The notes below the pieces were generated by a model that searched no databases, was not told the DNA's origin, and worked only from the letters and a program-made list of their open reading frames with translations. Positions 1 to 6,837 of a stretch of DNA of 20,653 nt are shown in pieces (the stretch's first letter is position 1; every line of letters starts with the position of its first letter). Location of the stretch: assembly GCA_034180345.1 (NCBI GenBank), contig JAXFOQ010000003.1, forward strand, positions 1 through 20,653, read 5' to 3'. Position numbers and translations under genes: made by a program. This stretch comes from RGIG5681 sp034180345 (GTDB lineage: Bacteria > Bacillota_I > Bacilli_A > Erysipelotrichales > Erysipelotrichaceae).

Positions 1-264
1 CAAATCCACATTCACACATTTCAATTCTACAAAGTTTAATAACAGTTAACCAATCACTGTTTAATAAAAGATTGGTAGAAAAGGAGAATGTATATTCATT
101 AATCAACATTAATTAGATGAGTTAATTAGAATATACCAGGACAATTATTAATATATAGGCAAAATCATGTTTACTTATAATAATGCTAGGTGTAAAAACG
201 GAGATCGGTGATTGATTCTTTATTTTTGACATTTTTGTCTAGTTTTTATAGGAGGAGTTTGTAT

Positions 265-765
265 ATGAAAAAAATATTATCATTTCTTTTATCGTTGTTA
301 GTGGTATTCACCATTATACCTTTTAATTCAATTAGAGCTGTTGAATATAATTTTACAAAACCATATGACGAAGTAACTTATGAACAAATGAAATATGAAT
401 TAAGTGAAGATTCACCTTTTGTTGATAAATACCTTACATACGGAATTAAAGATGGAAAATTAGTAAGAATTTCACAGGTAGATTTTGAAACTGGGGAAGT
501 ATTGAACATTACAAGCAGAGCTGTGGTTACTGCTACCATCGCAATATATATTGGCAATATTTTTGTTGGCTATTTAATTAGCACCGTTATTAATGGTGTT
601 GTAATTGCTGCTACTGGAAAATCTGGTGATGCATGGGTAGCTGAAGCAGTGAGATATGTTGTAGGAAAAGCTTTCAAAAATACATATTACATTCCATCAA
701 CTAAAGATTGTAGTATCTATCCACCAAATTCATATCAATATATTCAATGCATGAAAGGTTATTGA
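265..765 (+). CDS. Small secreted protein of unknown function
   Basis: I do not recognise the family. The reading frame is open from 208, but the start at 265 is preferred because GGAGGA (251-256) sits 8 nt before it and because the protein then begins with a signal peptide: MKK, a hydrophobic core, and a likely cleavage after SIRA (residue 25). The 166-residue product has a polar mature N-terminus (26-85), then a long hydrophobic stretch rich in Ile, Val, Ala and Gly (about 86-117), an amphipathic segment (about 120-137), and a C-terminal tail with two cysteines (C149, C162) that could form a disulfide. A secreted precursor with a membrane-active hydrophobic segment resembles bacteriocin-like or toxin-like peptides in layout, but this is inference from shape only. 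A 34-codon membrane-protein gene follows after 3 nt. A TATAAT at 176-181 could be its -10 box, but there is no good -35. Confidence 0.7.
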   Translation: MKKILSFLLSLLVVFTIIPFNSIRAVEYNFTKPYDEVTYEQMKYELSEDSPFVDKYLTYGIKDGKLVRISQVDFETGEVLNITSRAVVTATIAIYIGNIFVGYLISTVINGVVIAATGKSGDAWVAEAVRYVVGKAFKNTYYIPSTKDCSIYPPNSYQYIQCMKGY

Positions 766-768
766 TTT

Positions 769-873
769 ATGAAAAATTCAAATAAGAAAAATAAATGGAT
801 AAAGATAACTCCCATTGTTTTGGGTGCAGCTTTATATTTTGTTGTTCGTATAATTATAAATCTTTTTAAGTAA
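769..873 (+). CDS. 34-residue single-span membrane protein
   Basis: This short gene starts 3 nt after the stop of the secreted-protein gene and shares its terminator. The product has a strongly basic N-terminus (KNSNKKNKWIK), one hydrophobic segment (about residues 12-32) and a short FK end, so it would span the membrane with the N-terminus inside. A weak ribosome binding site (AAAGG, 754-758) lies 10 nt upstream, and the close spacing suggests translational coupling. By position it could be an immunity or export helper for the upstream peptide, or a membrane peptide acting on its own. Both are guesses. Confidence 0.5.
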   Translation: MKNSNKKNKWIKITPIVLGAALYFVVRIIINLFK

Positions 874-991
874 TAACTTAAAATAATAGAAGACAAGCGT
901 TATTAACTTATTAAATTAATAAAGAGTGTGAAATTGATCATTAATTGATAGTTATATGTTTTTAGTTTTATAAATTTTAAGCTTTGATGTT

Positions 992-1030
992 ATGCAAAGA
1001 ACTGGTTGTTCTTTGCATTTATTTTACTAT
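992..1030 (+). terminator. Rho-independent terminator after the small secreted/membrane pair
   Basis: A perfect 11-bp stem (992-1002 with 1008-1018, ATGCAAAGAAC) closes a 5-nt loop and is followed by a T-rich stretch. It ends the small two-gene unit and insulates the next promoter. Confidence 0.8.
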
Positions 1031-1060
1031 TTTGATTGAAAATAAATTTATCTTAAACTA

Positions 1061-1088
1061 TTGACATTGTAAAAATATCATGTATATT
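1061..1088 (+). promoter_or_regulatory. Promoter of the DUF1934-like/rpoE unit
   Basis: A perfect -35 TTGACA (1061-1066) is followed by a 16-nt spacer and TATATT (1083-1088). Transcription would start near 1095, only about 4 nt before the ATG at 1099, so the message would have almost no leader. Confidence 0.65.
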
Positions 1089-1098
1089 TTATTAAGCG

Positions 1099-1446
1099 AT
1101 GAAAATGAAAGTGTCGATGGAAAATATTAGTGAGAATACTTTCCAATATTTGTATGTAGGTGATTTTGAACAAATTAATGATTATTATCATTACGAAGAT
1201 CGCATGGGATTTAAAAATAAAGTACACTTTGATGAATTATCGTTTCATTTATTGCGTAAGTCAGATTATGATATGGAAATAATATTTAATAATCAACAAG
1301 CGTTATTAAAGATTAAAAGTGATGAAGGAAACTTAGAATTTCCGATTGAAATTATTAAATATTATCCTAAGGGTATTGAAGTCTATTTTAAATATCGTTT
1401 AAATGAACAAATTTTTATTTATCAAATAAGGAGTATTAATGGCTGA
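1099..1446 (+). CDS. Hypothetical protein, possibly DUF1934/YwiB-type beta-barrel
   Basis: This 115-residue protein is rich in alternating hydrophobic and polar strands and has no signal peptide. The order of features (strand, LLRKSDYDMEIIF, a K-S-x-E-G-N-L-E-F turn, and a final strand with YRLNEQ) resembles the DUF1934/YwiB calycin-like family, which is about 140 residues long in Bacillus. The match is by eye and weak. ATG codons at 1099, 1105 and 1117 are all possible starts. None has a Shine-Dalgarno sequence, and the -10 box ends at 1088, so initiation is probably on a near-leaderless mRNA. The gene overlaps rpoE by 8 nt, which points to coupled expression. The alternative is an unrelated lineage-specific protein. 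Confidence 0.6.
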   Translation: MKMKVSMENISENTFQYLYVGDFEQINDYYHYEDRMGFKNKVHFDELSFHLLRKSDYDMEIIFNNQQALLKIKSDEGNLEFPIEIIKYYPKGIEVYFKYRLNEQIFIYQIRSING

Positions 1447-1789
1447 AATTAATTCAATGACAGAAGTAGCTTATACAATTCTTACCAAAAAGAAAAATGC
1501 TATGGCATTTTCAAAACTTTATGAACAAGTTGCATCAAAATTAGCTTTTGATGAACCTCGAAGAAAGGCTAAAATTTCTCAATTTTATACTGATTTATCA
1601 TTGGATAAACGCTTTACAGCTCTTAAGGAAAATAAATGGCAATTAGCCTCAAGGGTTAGATTTGAAGAGCGTTATGTCAATGTTGATGAATTGCTATTGG
1701 AAGATGAAGAAGAACAAAATGTATTGATGAGTCCTGATAGTGAAGATATTTATAAAAAAGATGATCTTGATGAAGATAATAATATCTAA
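1439..1789 (+). CDS. rpoE: RNA polymerase delta subunit
   Basis: RpoE binds core RNA polymerase, lowers non-specific DNA binding and speeds enzyme recycling. The 116-residue product has the HARE-HTH domain at residues 1-70 (MTEVAYTILTKKKNAMAF near the start, then the PRRKAKISQFYTDLSLDKRF segment) and an acidic C-terminal tail rich in Asp and Glu from about residue 84. The usual Bacillus protein is about 173 residues, so the acidic tail is short here and contains a few lysines. AAGGAG (1428-1433) lies 5 nt before the ATG, inside the upstream gene, which it overlaps by 8 nt. A terminator follows directly. The delta subunit is characteristic of Bacilli and relatives, which helps place the organism. 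Confidence 0.9.
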   Translation: MAEINSMTEVAYTILTKKKNAMAFSKLYEQVASKLAFDEPRRKAKISQFYTDLSLDKRFTALKENKWQLASRVRFEERYVNVDELLLEDEEEQNVLMSPDSEDIYKKDDLDEDNNI

Positions 1790-1793
1790 TTTG

Positions 1794-1830
1794 GTTAGTT
1801 AATTAAATGACTAACTTTTTTTTATTTTTA
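1794..1830 (+). terminator. Terminator after rpoE
   Basis: The stem GTTAGT (1794-1799) pairs with ACTAAC (1810-1815), can extend by one or two weak pairs, and is followed by a run of eight T and more T-rich sequence. Confidence 0.75.
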
Positions 1831-1856
1831 TATTTAATTATTTGAATTTTTATATA

Positions 1857-1886
1857 TTGAAAACCCTTTTAATAATCAGCTATAAT
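1857..1886 (+). promoter_or_regulatory. Promoter of the sugar-binding lipoprotein gene
   Basis: TTGAAA (1857-1862), an 18-nt spacer and a perfect TATAAT (1881-1886) lie 22 nt before the start codon. Confidence 0.7.
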
Positions 1887-1908
1887 TAAGTACTACTAGG
1901 AGGGAAAA

Positions 1909-3192
1909 ATGAAAAAACTAGGTATTATTTTATTGGCTCTGATGATGGTTATGTCAATTTCGGCTTGTTCACAAAAGAAGAACGAAAGTGAAGAAATCAA
2001 TTTAAAGGGTCAAAAGGTTACAATTTGGCATACCTATACTAAGGGCCAACAAGAATCTTTAGATGCTGCAGTTAAACGCTTTAATGAAAAAAATGAATAT
2101 GGCATTACAGTGGTTGCAGAACAACAAGATCGCGATGGTTTCAATAGTAAACTTATGCAATCTGTAAAAAATCATGTTGGACCAGATATTATTATTGATT
2201 ATGCAACAACGGCTGCTGACTATGCCAAAGATGGTTTGGTTGTTGACTTCAATAAATATATTGATGATGCAACATATGGTATTAAAGGATTTAAAGAAAC
2301 AGTATATCAAGGAACACTTGATGAAATTACTAAATTCGCTGATGGTGGAATGTATGCCTTCCCACTTATTCAATCAGGACCAATCTTTTTCTACAATAAA
2401 GATGTTTATACAGAATTAGGATTAAAAGTTCCTACAACTTGGGATGAGGTTGAAGCTAATGCCAAGGCTATTCATGACCATTATAAGGGTGCTAAATATG
2501 GCTTTGCGTTTGAATCACTTCCTGATGCTGCCCAAACATTAATTGCCCAAAGCAATAAGGGTGTAATTATTGATGTTGATAAGAAGGCAACAGCTTTCAA
2601 CAATGAAGAAACTGTTAAACATTTTGAATGGTATGGTAATAATGTTAAGAATGGTAACTTTATGTTGGCACCTACTGGAAAATATTTCTCAGATGACTTT
2701 AATAGTGGCCTACTTGCATCTTATGTTGGTAGTGCTGCTGGGGCACCATATATTCAATATAAAAACTTTGGAACGGCTAAGCTTCCACAAATGAAAGATG
2801 GTACAGCATGGGCACCTGCTTGGAACCGTAGTGGAATTGTCTTTACAAGTAATGCTAGTCGTCAAATGGCTTCATTCTTATTCTTAAAATTCTTTGCAAC
2901 ACCTGAGGAAAACGCAAAGTTTACCATTGCTTCTAACTACGCATCACCATTAAAGGGTACTATTGAAAATGCCGAGTATAAAGCGTATTTTGAAAAGAAT
3001 GAACCTGTGCAAAACTTATCAGTTGAAATTGCCAGTGCCTATGCTCCACTTGCTGGAACGATGACTTTAAGAAGTGGTCTTGAAGGGGCTTTAAGAGCTG
3101 TAGCAACTGGTGAAAAAGATGCTAAACAAGCTGTAGAAGATGTAACTAAAGAAGCGGATGCTGCAATTTCTGCCGCTTATTCTAAAAATTAA
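1909..3192 (+). CDS. Extracellular solute-binding lipoprotein, sugar ABC type (family 1)
   Basis: The product captures a solute outside the membrane and hands it to an ABC importer. It has 427 residues, normal for the MalE/UgpB-like group. A type II signal peptide ends in a lipobox with the lipidated Cys at position 20 (SISAC). The mature protein begins with the family pattern VTIWHTYTKGQQESLDAAV, followed by FN, GPDII and a conserved YNKDVY segment near residue 165. Resemblance to UgpB-like proteins suggests a sugar, a glycerol phosphate or an oligosaccharide, but the ligand cannot be read from the sequence. AGGAGGG (1898-1904) gives the start. No permease or ATPase gene lies next to it, and it has its own promoter and terminator, so its transporter partners must lie elsewhere. 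Confidence 0.9.
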   Translation: MKKLGIILLALMMVMSISACSQKKNESEEINLKGQKVTIWHTYTKGQQESLDAAVKRFNEKNEYGITVVAEQQDRDGFNSKLMQSVKNHVGPDIIIDYATTAADYAKDGLVVDFNKYIDDATYGIKGFKETVYQGTLDEITKFADGGMYAFPLIQSGPIFFYNKDVYTELGLKVPTTWDEVEANAKAIHDHYKGAKYGFAFESLPDAAQTLIAQSNKGVIIDVDKKATAFNNEETVKHFEWYGNNVKNGNFMLAPTGKYFSDDFNSGLLASYVGSAAGAPYIQYKNFGTAKLPQMKDGTAWAPAWNRSGIVFTSNASRQMASFLFLKFFATPEENAKFTIASNYASPLKGTIENAEYKAYFEKNEPVQNLSVEIASAYAPLAGTMTLRSGLEGALRAVATGEKDAKQAVEDVTKEADAAISAAYSKN

Positions 3193-3199
3193 ACTCATT

Positions 3200-3225
3200 A
3201 AGAGCCTTAGGGCTCTTTTAATTTA
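3200..3225 (+). terminator. Terminator after the sugar-binding lipoprotein gene
   Basis: AGAGCC (3201-3206) pairs with GGCTCT (3211-3216) across a TTAG loop, plus one A-T pair outside, and is followed by TTTTAATTTATTT. Confidence 0.75.
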
Positions 3226-3246
3226 TTTAAAACAACCAAGTTGTAA

Positions 3247-3252
3247 TATAAT
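3247..3252 (+). promoter_or_regulatory. -10 box of the alaR/alaT-like operon
   Basis: A perfect TATAAT lies 24 nt before the ATG at 3277. The -35 region is poor (TTATTT at 3223-3228 with an 18-nt spacer), which would suit an activated or autoregulated promoter, as is common for Lrp-family genes. The box also rules out the in-frame ATG at 3253 as the start codon. Confidence 0.5.
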
Positions 3253-3276
3253 ATGGATATAAAAAGGGGTATTGTG

Positions 3277-3765
3277 ATGAATGAATTAGAATTATTGAGT
3301 GCTATTAAACAAAATGCACGGATGAGTATTAAAGATTTAGCCTTGGTTTTAAATGAGGCTGAAAGTGATGTTTTAGATAAATTAAATGAACTGGAAAGAG
3401 CTAAGGTTATCTGTGGTTATCATACGGTTATTAACTATGATAAGTTAAATACCGAGGAGGTTATTTCCTTAATTCAAGTTGGGGCTATTCCGCAAAGGGA
3501 AACTGGTTATGATGAAATTGCGAAAAAAATTTATCGTTATGATGAAGTTAATACGATGTATTTGATGAGTGGCAAGATGGAATTTGTGGTGATTATCAGT
3601 GGCAAGACCATGCGTGAAGTAAGTGATTTTGTGGCTAGAAAATTAGCGGTAATTGATGGAGTAACCAAGACAGAAACATACTTTATTTTAAAACCGTATA
3701 AGGTCGAAGGTATTATTATCGAAGAAAAAAAAGAGGAAGACAGTCGTCTGTTAAGTAAATTATGA
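3277..3765 (+). CDS. alaR: Lrp/AsnC-family transcriptional regulator, AlaR (YugG)-like
   Basis: This 162-residue DNA-binding regulator has an AsnC-type winged helix at residues 1-50 (LLSAIKQNARMSIKDLA, then a second helix ending KLNELERAKVICGY) and a C-terminal RAM ligand-binding domain (about 60-140). In Bacillus subtilis the pair yugG-yugH (alaR-alaT) has the same order: an Lrp-family activator followed by an alanine-forming aminotransferase. The start at 3277 is preferred over the ATG at 3253 because AAGGGG (3265-3270) precedes it by 6 nt and a TATAAT lies at 3247-3252. Its stop overlaps the aminotransferase start as ATGA, so the two are translationally coupled. The AlaR name rests on synteny and family, not on a close match I could measure. 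Confidence 0.8.
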   Translation: MNELELLSAIKQNARMSIKDLALVLNEAESDVLDKLNELERAKVICGYHTVINYDKLNTEEVISLIQVGAIPQRETGYDEIAKKIYRYDEVNTMYLMSGKMEFVVIISGKTMREVSDFVARKLAVIDGVTKTETYFILKPYKVEGIIIEEKKEEDSRLLSKL

Positions 3766-4916
3766 GATCTTTTTTAAATAAAAATTTTTATGATGTACCT
3801 AAAAATATCATGCCAGAAATTGAAGCCCTTTTAGATGATTCACAAGAAATTATTTCACTGGCGGTGGGGGAACCTGATTTTAAAACACCTTGGAATATTT
3901 GTGAAGAAGCAATCTATCGAATTGAAAAAGGTAGCACTTATTACAGCGAGGCTGGTGGTTTAAAACAATTGCGCGCAGGTATTAAAAATTATTTAGCCCA
4001 TCGTTTCGACACCCATTATAATCTTGATGAAATACTGGTAACATCAGGAGCCAGTGAAGCCATTGATTTAATTATGCGGACTACCTTAGAAAAAGACGAT
4101 GAAGTTATTGTGGTTGAACCTAGTTATGTGGCCTATACTCCAGCAATTAAGGCTAGTGGTGGTAGGGTTGTTAGTATTAATACTTTGGAGGCTGAGGATT
4201 TTAAACTTACCAAAGATAAATTATTGAAGGCAATAACACCTAAAACAAAGATTTTATTGATGAATTATCCGAATAATCCTACTGGTGGTGTTATGGATAA
4301 AAGTGATTATGAAGCTTTAATTCCAATTATTAAGGAACATCAATTATTGGTGGTTGCTGATGAGATCTATGCAGAACTGACCTATGGTCATCAACATTGC
4401 AGTATTGCCTCTTTTTCAGCAATTAAGGATCAAGTTATTTTAATCTCTGGTTTCAGCAAGGCTTTTTCAATGACTGGTTGGCGACTTGGCTATATTTGTG
4501 GTCCTAAGGACATCATCGAAGCTATGACCATGATTCATCGTTATTTTGCGATTTGTGCCAGCACCATTTCACAATTTGCGGGTATTGAAGCCATTAATAA
4601 TAGTGAAAGAGCAGTTGAGAATATGCGTCAGGAATTTTTAAGAAGAAGGAATTTTATTGTCAATGAATTAAATAAAATGGGATTAAAGACTCATTTTCCC
4701 AAAGGGGCCTTCTATGTTTTTCCAAGCATTGATATTACTGGTATGAGTGATGTTGATTTTGCGAAAAAACTAGCCAGGGAATATAATTTATTAGTGGTAC
4801 CAGGAAGTTGTTATGGTCAGGGCGGCTGTAGTCATATTCGTATTTCCTATGCCTATAGTATTGAAGAAATTAAAAAAGCATTAGATAAATTACGCCAGGC
4901 TTTAAATCTGACCTAA
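3762..4916 (+). CDS. alaT: PLP-dependent class I aminotransferase, AlaT (YugH)-like
   Basis: This fold-type I aminotransferase moves an amino group between an amino acid and a 2-oxo acid in the cytoplasm. Its 384 residues carry the family landmarks: the GEPDF segment (36-40), NYPNNPTGG (168-176), Asp200 in VADEIY that contacts the PLP nitrogen, Lys233 in SGFSKAFSMTGWRLGY that forms the internal aldimine, and Arg360 in HIRISYA that binds the substrate carboxylate. Coupling by ATGA to an Lrp-type regulator matches the alaR-alaT arrangement of Bacillus, so alanine/pyruvate-glutamate is the favoured reaction. Aromatic or aspartate aminotransferase (PatA-like) activity cannot be excluded. There is no terminator between it and the transketolase genes, so some read-through is likely. 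Confidence 0.85.
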   Translation: MRSFLNKNFYDVPKNIMPEIEALLDDSQEIISLAVGEPDFKTPWNICEEAIYRIEKGSTYYSEAGGLKQLRAGIKNYLAHRFDTHYNLDEILVTSGASEAIDLIMRTTLEKDDEVIVVEPSYVAYTPAIKASGGRVVSINTLEAEDFKLTKDKLLKAITPKTKILLMNYPNNPTGGVMDKSDYEALIPIIKEHQLLVVADEIYAELTYGHQHCSIASFSAIKDQVILISGFSKAFSMTGWRLGYICGPKDIIEAMTMIHRYFAICASTISQFAGIEAINNSERAVENMRQEFLRRRNFIVNELNKMGLKTHFPKGAFYVFPSIDITGMSDVDFAKKLAREYNLLVVPGSCYGQGGCSHIRISYAYSIEEIKKALDKLRQALNLT

Positions 4917-4930
4917 AAAATTGTTAGAAT
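4901..4930 (+). promoter_or_regulatory. Extended -10 promoter of the transketolase genes
   Basis: TTTAAA (4901-4906) overlaps the end of the aminotransferase gene. It is followed by an 18-nt spacer and a TGTTAGAAT extended -10 (4922-4930), 22 nt before the ATG at 4953. Confidence 0.5.
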
Positions 4931-4952
4931 ATAGTAGTGAAAGGAATAGAAT

Positions 4953-5768
4953 ATGGAAACAAGAGAAATAAAAGAATATGCATTAAAAATGCGTCGTGAT
5001 ATTATCACAATGGTATCATCGGCTCAAAGCGGTCATCCAGGTGGTTCGTTATCAGCCTGTGATATTTTAGCAACCCTATATTTTGATGAGATGAATATCA
5101 ATAAGGAGAATTTAAGAGGTTATAATCGTGATCGTTTTGTCTTGAGTAAGGGTCATGCCTCACCAGTTTTATATGCTGCTTTAAAAGAAAAGGGCTTAAT
5201 TGATGAGGATTTAACTACCTTTCGTTTACTAGGTTCACACTTACAAGGACATCCAAGCATGATTAAACTTGATGGGGTTGATATGTCAACAGGTTCACTT
5301 GGTCAAGGAATCAGTACAGCGGTTGGTATGGCACTAGCAAATAAAATTGATAATAATGAACACCGTGTTTATACTTTGGTCGGTGATGGGGAATCGGAAG
5401 AAGGTTTGGTTTATGAGGCCTTGATGTCGGCAGCCCACTATAAGTTAAATAATTTATGTGTAATTTTAGATTATAATCATCTTCAAATTGATGGTGATAT
5501 TGAAAAGGTTATGAATCCATCACCTTTTAAAGAAAAATTTGAAGCCTTTGGCTTTAATACAATAGTTGTTGATGGTCATAATATTGATGAGCTTAAAGCA
5601 GCTTTTAAAGCAGCTCGTAATTGTACTGATAAACCAAGCGCAATTATCGCTAATACCATCAAGGGCAAGGGTGTATCATTTATGGAAAATGACTATGCTT
5701 GGCATGGAACTGCTCCAAATGCCCAGCAGACAGCTTTGGCTTTGGCTGAGTTAGAGGAGGTTAAGTAA
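4953..5768 (+). CDS. Transketolase, N-terminal (TPP-binding) subunit
   Basis: Together with the next gene this makes a two-subunit transketolase that moves two-carbon ketol units between sugar phosphates in the pentose phosphate pathway. The 271-residue product is the pyrophosphate-binding half. It shows SGHPGG with His28, SKGHASP with His68, GSLGQG (114-119), and the TPP/Mg motif GDGESEEG (144-151) ending at Asn175 in ILDYN. Full-length transketolases are about 660 residues, so the split form is complete, not truncated. AAAGGA (4940-4945) precedes the start. The second subunit begins one base after the stop, with its ribosome binding site inside this gene, so equal amounts would be made. Confidence 0.92.
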   Translation: METREIKEYALKMRRDIITMVSSAQSGHPGGSLSACDILATLYFDEMNINKENLRGYNRDRFVLSKGHASPVLYAALKEKGLIDEDLTTFRLLGSHLQGHPSMIKLDGVDMSTGSLGQGISTAVGMALANKIDNNEHRVYTLVGDGESEEGLVYEALMSAAHYKLNNLCVILDYNHLQIDGDIEKVMNPSPFKEKFEAFGFNTIVVDGHNIDELKAAFKAARNCTDKPSAIIANTIKGKGVSFMENDYAWHGTAPNAQQTALALAELEEVK

Positions 5769-5769
5769 G

Positions 5770-6705
5770 ATGGCTAATGAAACTAGAAACGCATATGGAA
5801 TAAAATTGGCAGAATTGGTTAAAGATAATGCTGATATTATTGTATTAGATGCTGATTTAACTAAATCAACTAAGACTATTGAAGCTAAAAAAGTAGCTCC
5901 TAATCAACATTTTAATGCCGGTATCGCTGAATGTAATATGATGGGTATGGCCGCAGGACTTGCAGCCAGCGGTAAGCGAGTATTTGCGAGTAGTTTTGCG
6001 ATGTTTGCAGCAGGTAGGGCTTATGAGATTATTCGTAATTCAATTTGTTATCCAAATTTAAATGTTAAAATCTGTGCTACACATGCTGGATTATCGGTTG
6101 GTGAAGATGGTGCCAGCCATCAATGTATTGAAGATATTGCCTTGATGCGTGTTATTCCTAATATGCAGGTATTTGTACCAAGTGATCAATATGAAACAAT
6201 GGCTGTTATTGAACATGTGGCCAAGCTTGATGGACCATGTTATGTTCGTATGGGCAGAGGCAAGGTTGAAGATATTTACGATGAAAATACAGTTTTTGAT
6301 TTTACCAAGATTAGAAAGATTGTTTCAGGAAGTAAGGCCGTAGTTTTTGCCGCTGGTCTTATGGTTCAAGAGGCGATTAAGGTCAGCGAGGAATTTAAAA
6401 CTAAGGGTATTGACATCAGTGTTGTTGATGTTTGTGCGATTAAGCCTTTGGATGTTGAGGGTGTTATTGCTGAAGCTTGTAAACATGAATATGTATTTGT
6501 CGCAGAAGAACATAATGTTATCGGTGGTTTATACAGTGCCATATGTGAGGCGATTGCACAAAGTACTACTCCTAAACGCATTATTCCTATTGGTGTCAAT
6601 GATACCTTTGGTGAAAGTGGTAAGGGTCCTGATGTTCTTGAAAAATATGGTATGACTTCTAAACATCTTAAAGAAGTAATCTTAAAGACCTTAGAAATTA
6701 AATAA
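5770..6705 (+). CDS. Transketolase, C-terminal (PYR) subunit
   Basis: This 311-residue partner supplies the pyrimidine-binding half of the transketolase active site. It has NAGIAE with Glu54, the residue expected to activate the TPP aminopyrimidine, then SSFAMFAAGRAYE, THAGLSVGEDGASHQ (104-118), and the C-terminal transketolase_C domain (about 185-310) ending with GESGKGPDVLEKYG. A 1-deoxyxylulose-5-phosphate synthase would be a single chain of about 620 residues, so split transketolase is the better call. A strong AGAGGAGG (5753-5760) lies 9 nt before the ATG. The unit ends in a large terminator. Confidence 0.92.
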   Translation: MANETRNAYGIKLAELVKDNADIIVLDADLTKSTKTIEAKKVAPNQHFNAGIAECNMMGMAAGLAASGKRVFASSFAMFAAGRAYEIIRNSICYPNLNVKICATHAGLSVGEDGASHQCIEDIALMRVIPNMQVFVPSDQYETMAVIEHVAKLDGPCYVRMGRGKVEDIYDENTVFDFTKIRKIVSGSKAVVFAAGLMVQEAIKVSEEFKTKGIDISVVDVCAIKPLDVEGVIAEACKHEYVFVAEEHNVIGGLYSAICEAIAQSTTPKRIIPIGVNDTFGESGKGPDVLEKYGMTSKHLKEVILKTLEIK

Positions 6706-6713
6706 AATTTAAG

Positions 6714-6762
6714 ACTCTATAATTCAAGAATATAAAATATTATTGATTATAGAGTTTTTTTT
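6714..6762 (+). terminator. Terminator after the transketolase genes
   Basis: A perfect 10-bp stem (ACTCTATAAT at 6714-6723 with 6746-6755) encloses a 22-nt loop. The loop has its own small hairpin (AATAT 6729-6733 with ATATT 6737-6741). Eight T follow. Confidence 0.8.
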
Positions 6763-6784
6763 ATACTTAATTGTTAGATAAAAA

Positions 6785-6798
6785 GATATAATTATATC
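6785..6798 (+). promoter_or_regulatory. Palindrome over the cydD-like -10 box
   Basis: GATATAATTATATC is a perfect 14-bp palindrome that contains a TATAAT (6787-6792) in a position suited to be the -10 box of the exporter genes. No convincing -35 is visible. It could be an operator, but AT-rich palindromes also arise by chance. Confidence 0.4.
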
Positions 6799-6837
6799 AA
6801 GCTAACCTAAGATTTATAGGTATTTAGAAGGGGTAGT

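Noticed and set aside
109..130. Direct repeat TTAATTAGA (109-117 and 122-130) as a LytTR/ComE-type binding site
   Set aside because: The repeat period is 13 bp, whereas such regulators use sites about 21-22 bp apart. The sequence is simple AT-rich DNA.
226..254. TTGACA (226-231) as the -35 of the first gene
   Set aside because: No -10 lies 16-18 nt downstream. That position overlaps the ribosome binding site GGAGGA.
2174..2419. Plus-strand open frame inside the sugar-binding lipoprotein gene
   Set aside because: It is an out-of-frame Leu/Met-rich shadow with no ribosome binding site, inside a well-supported lipoprotein gene.
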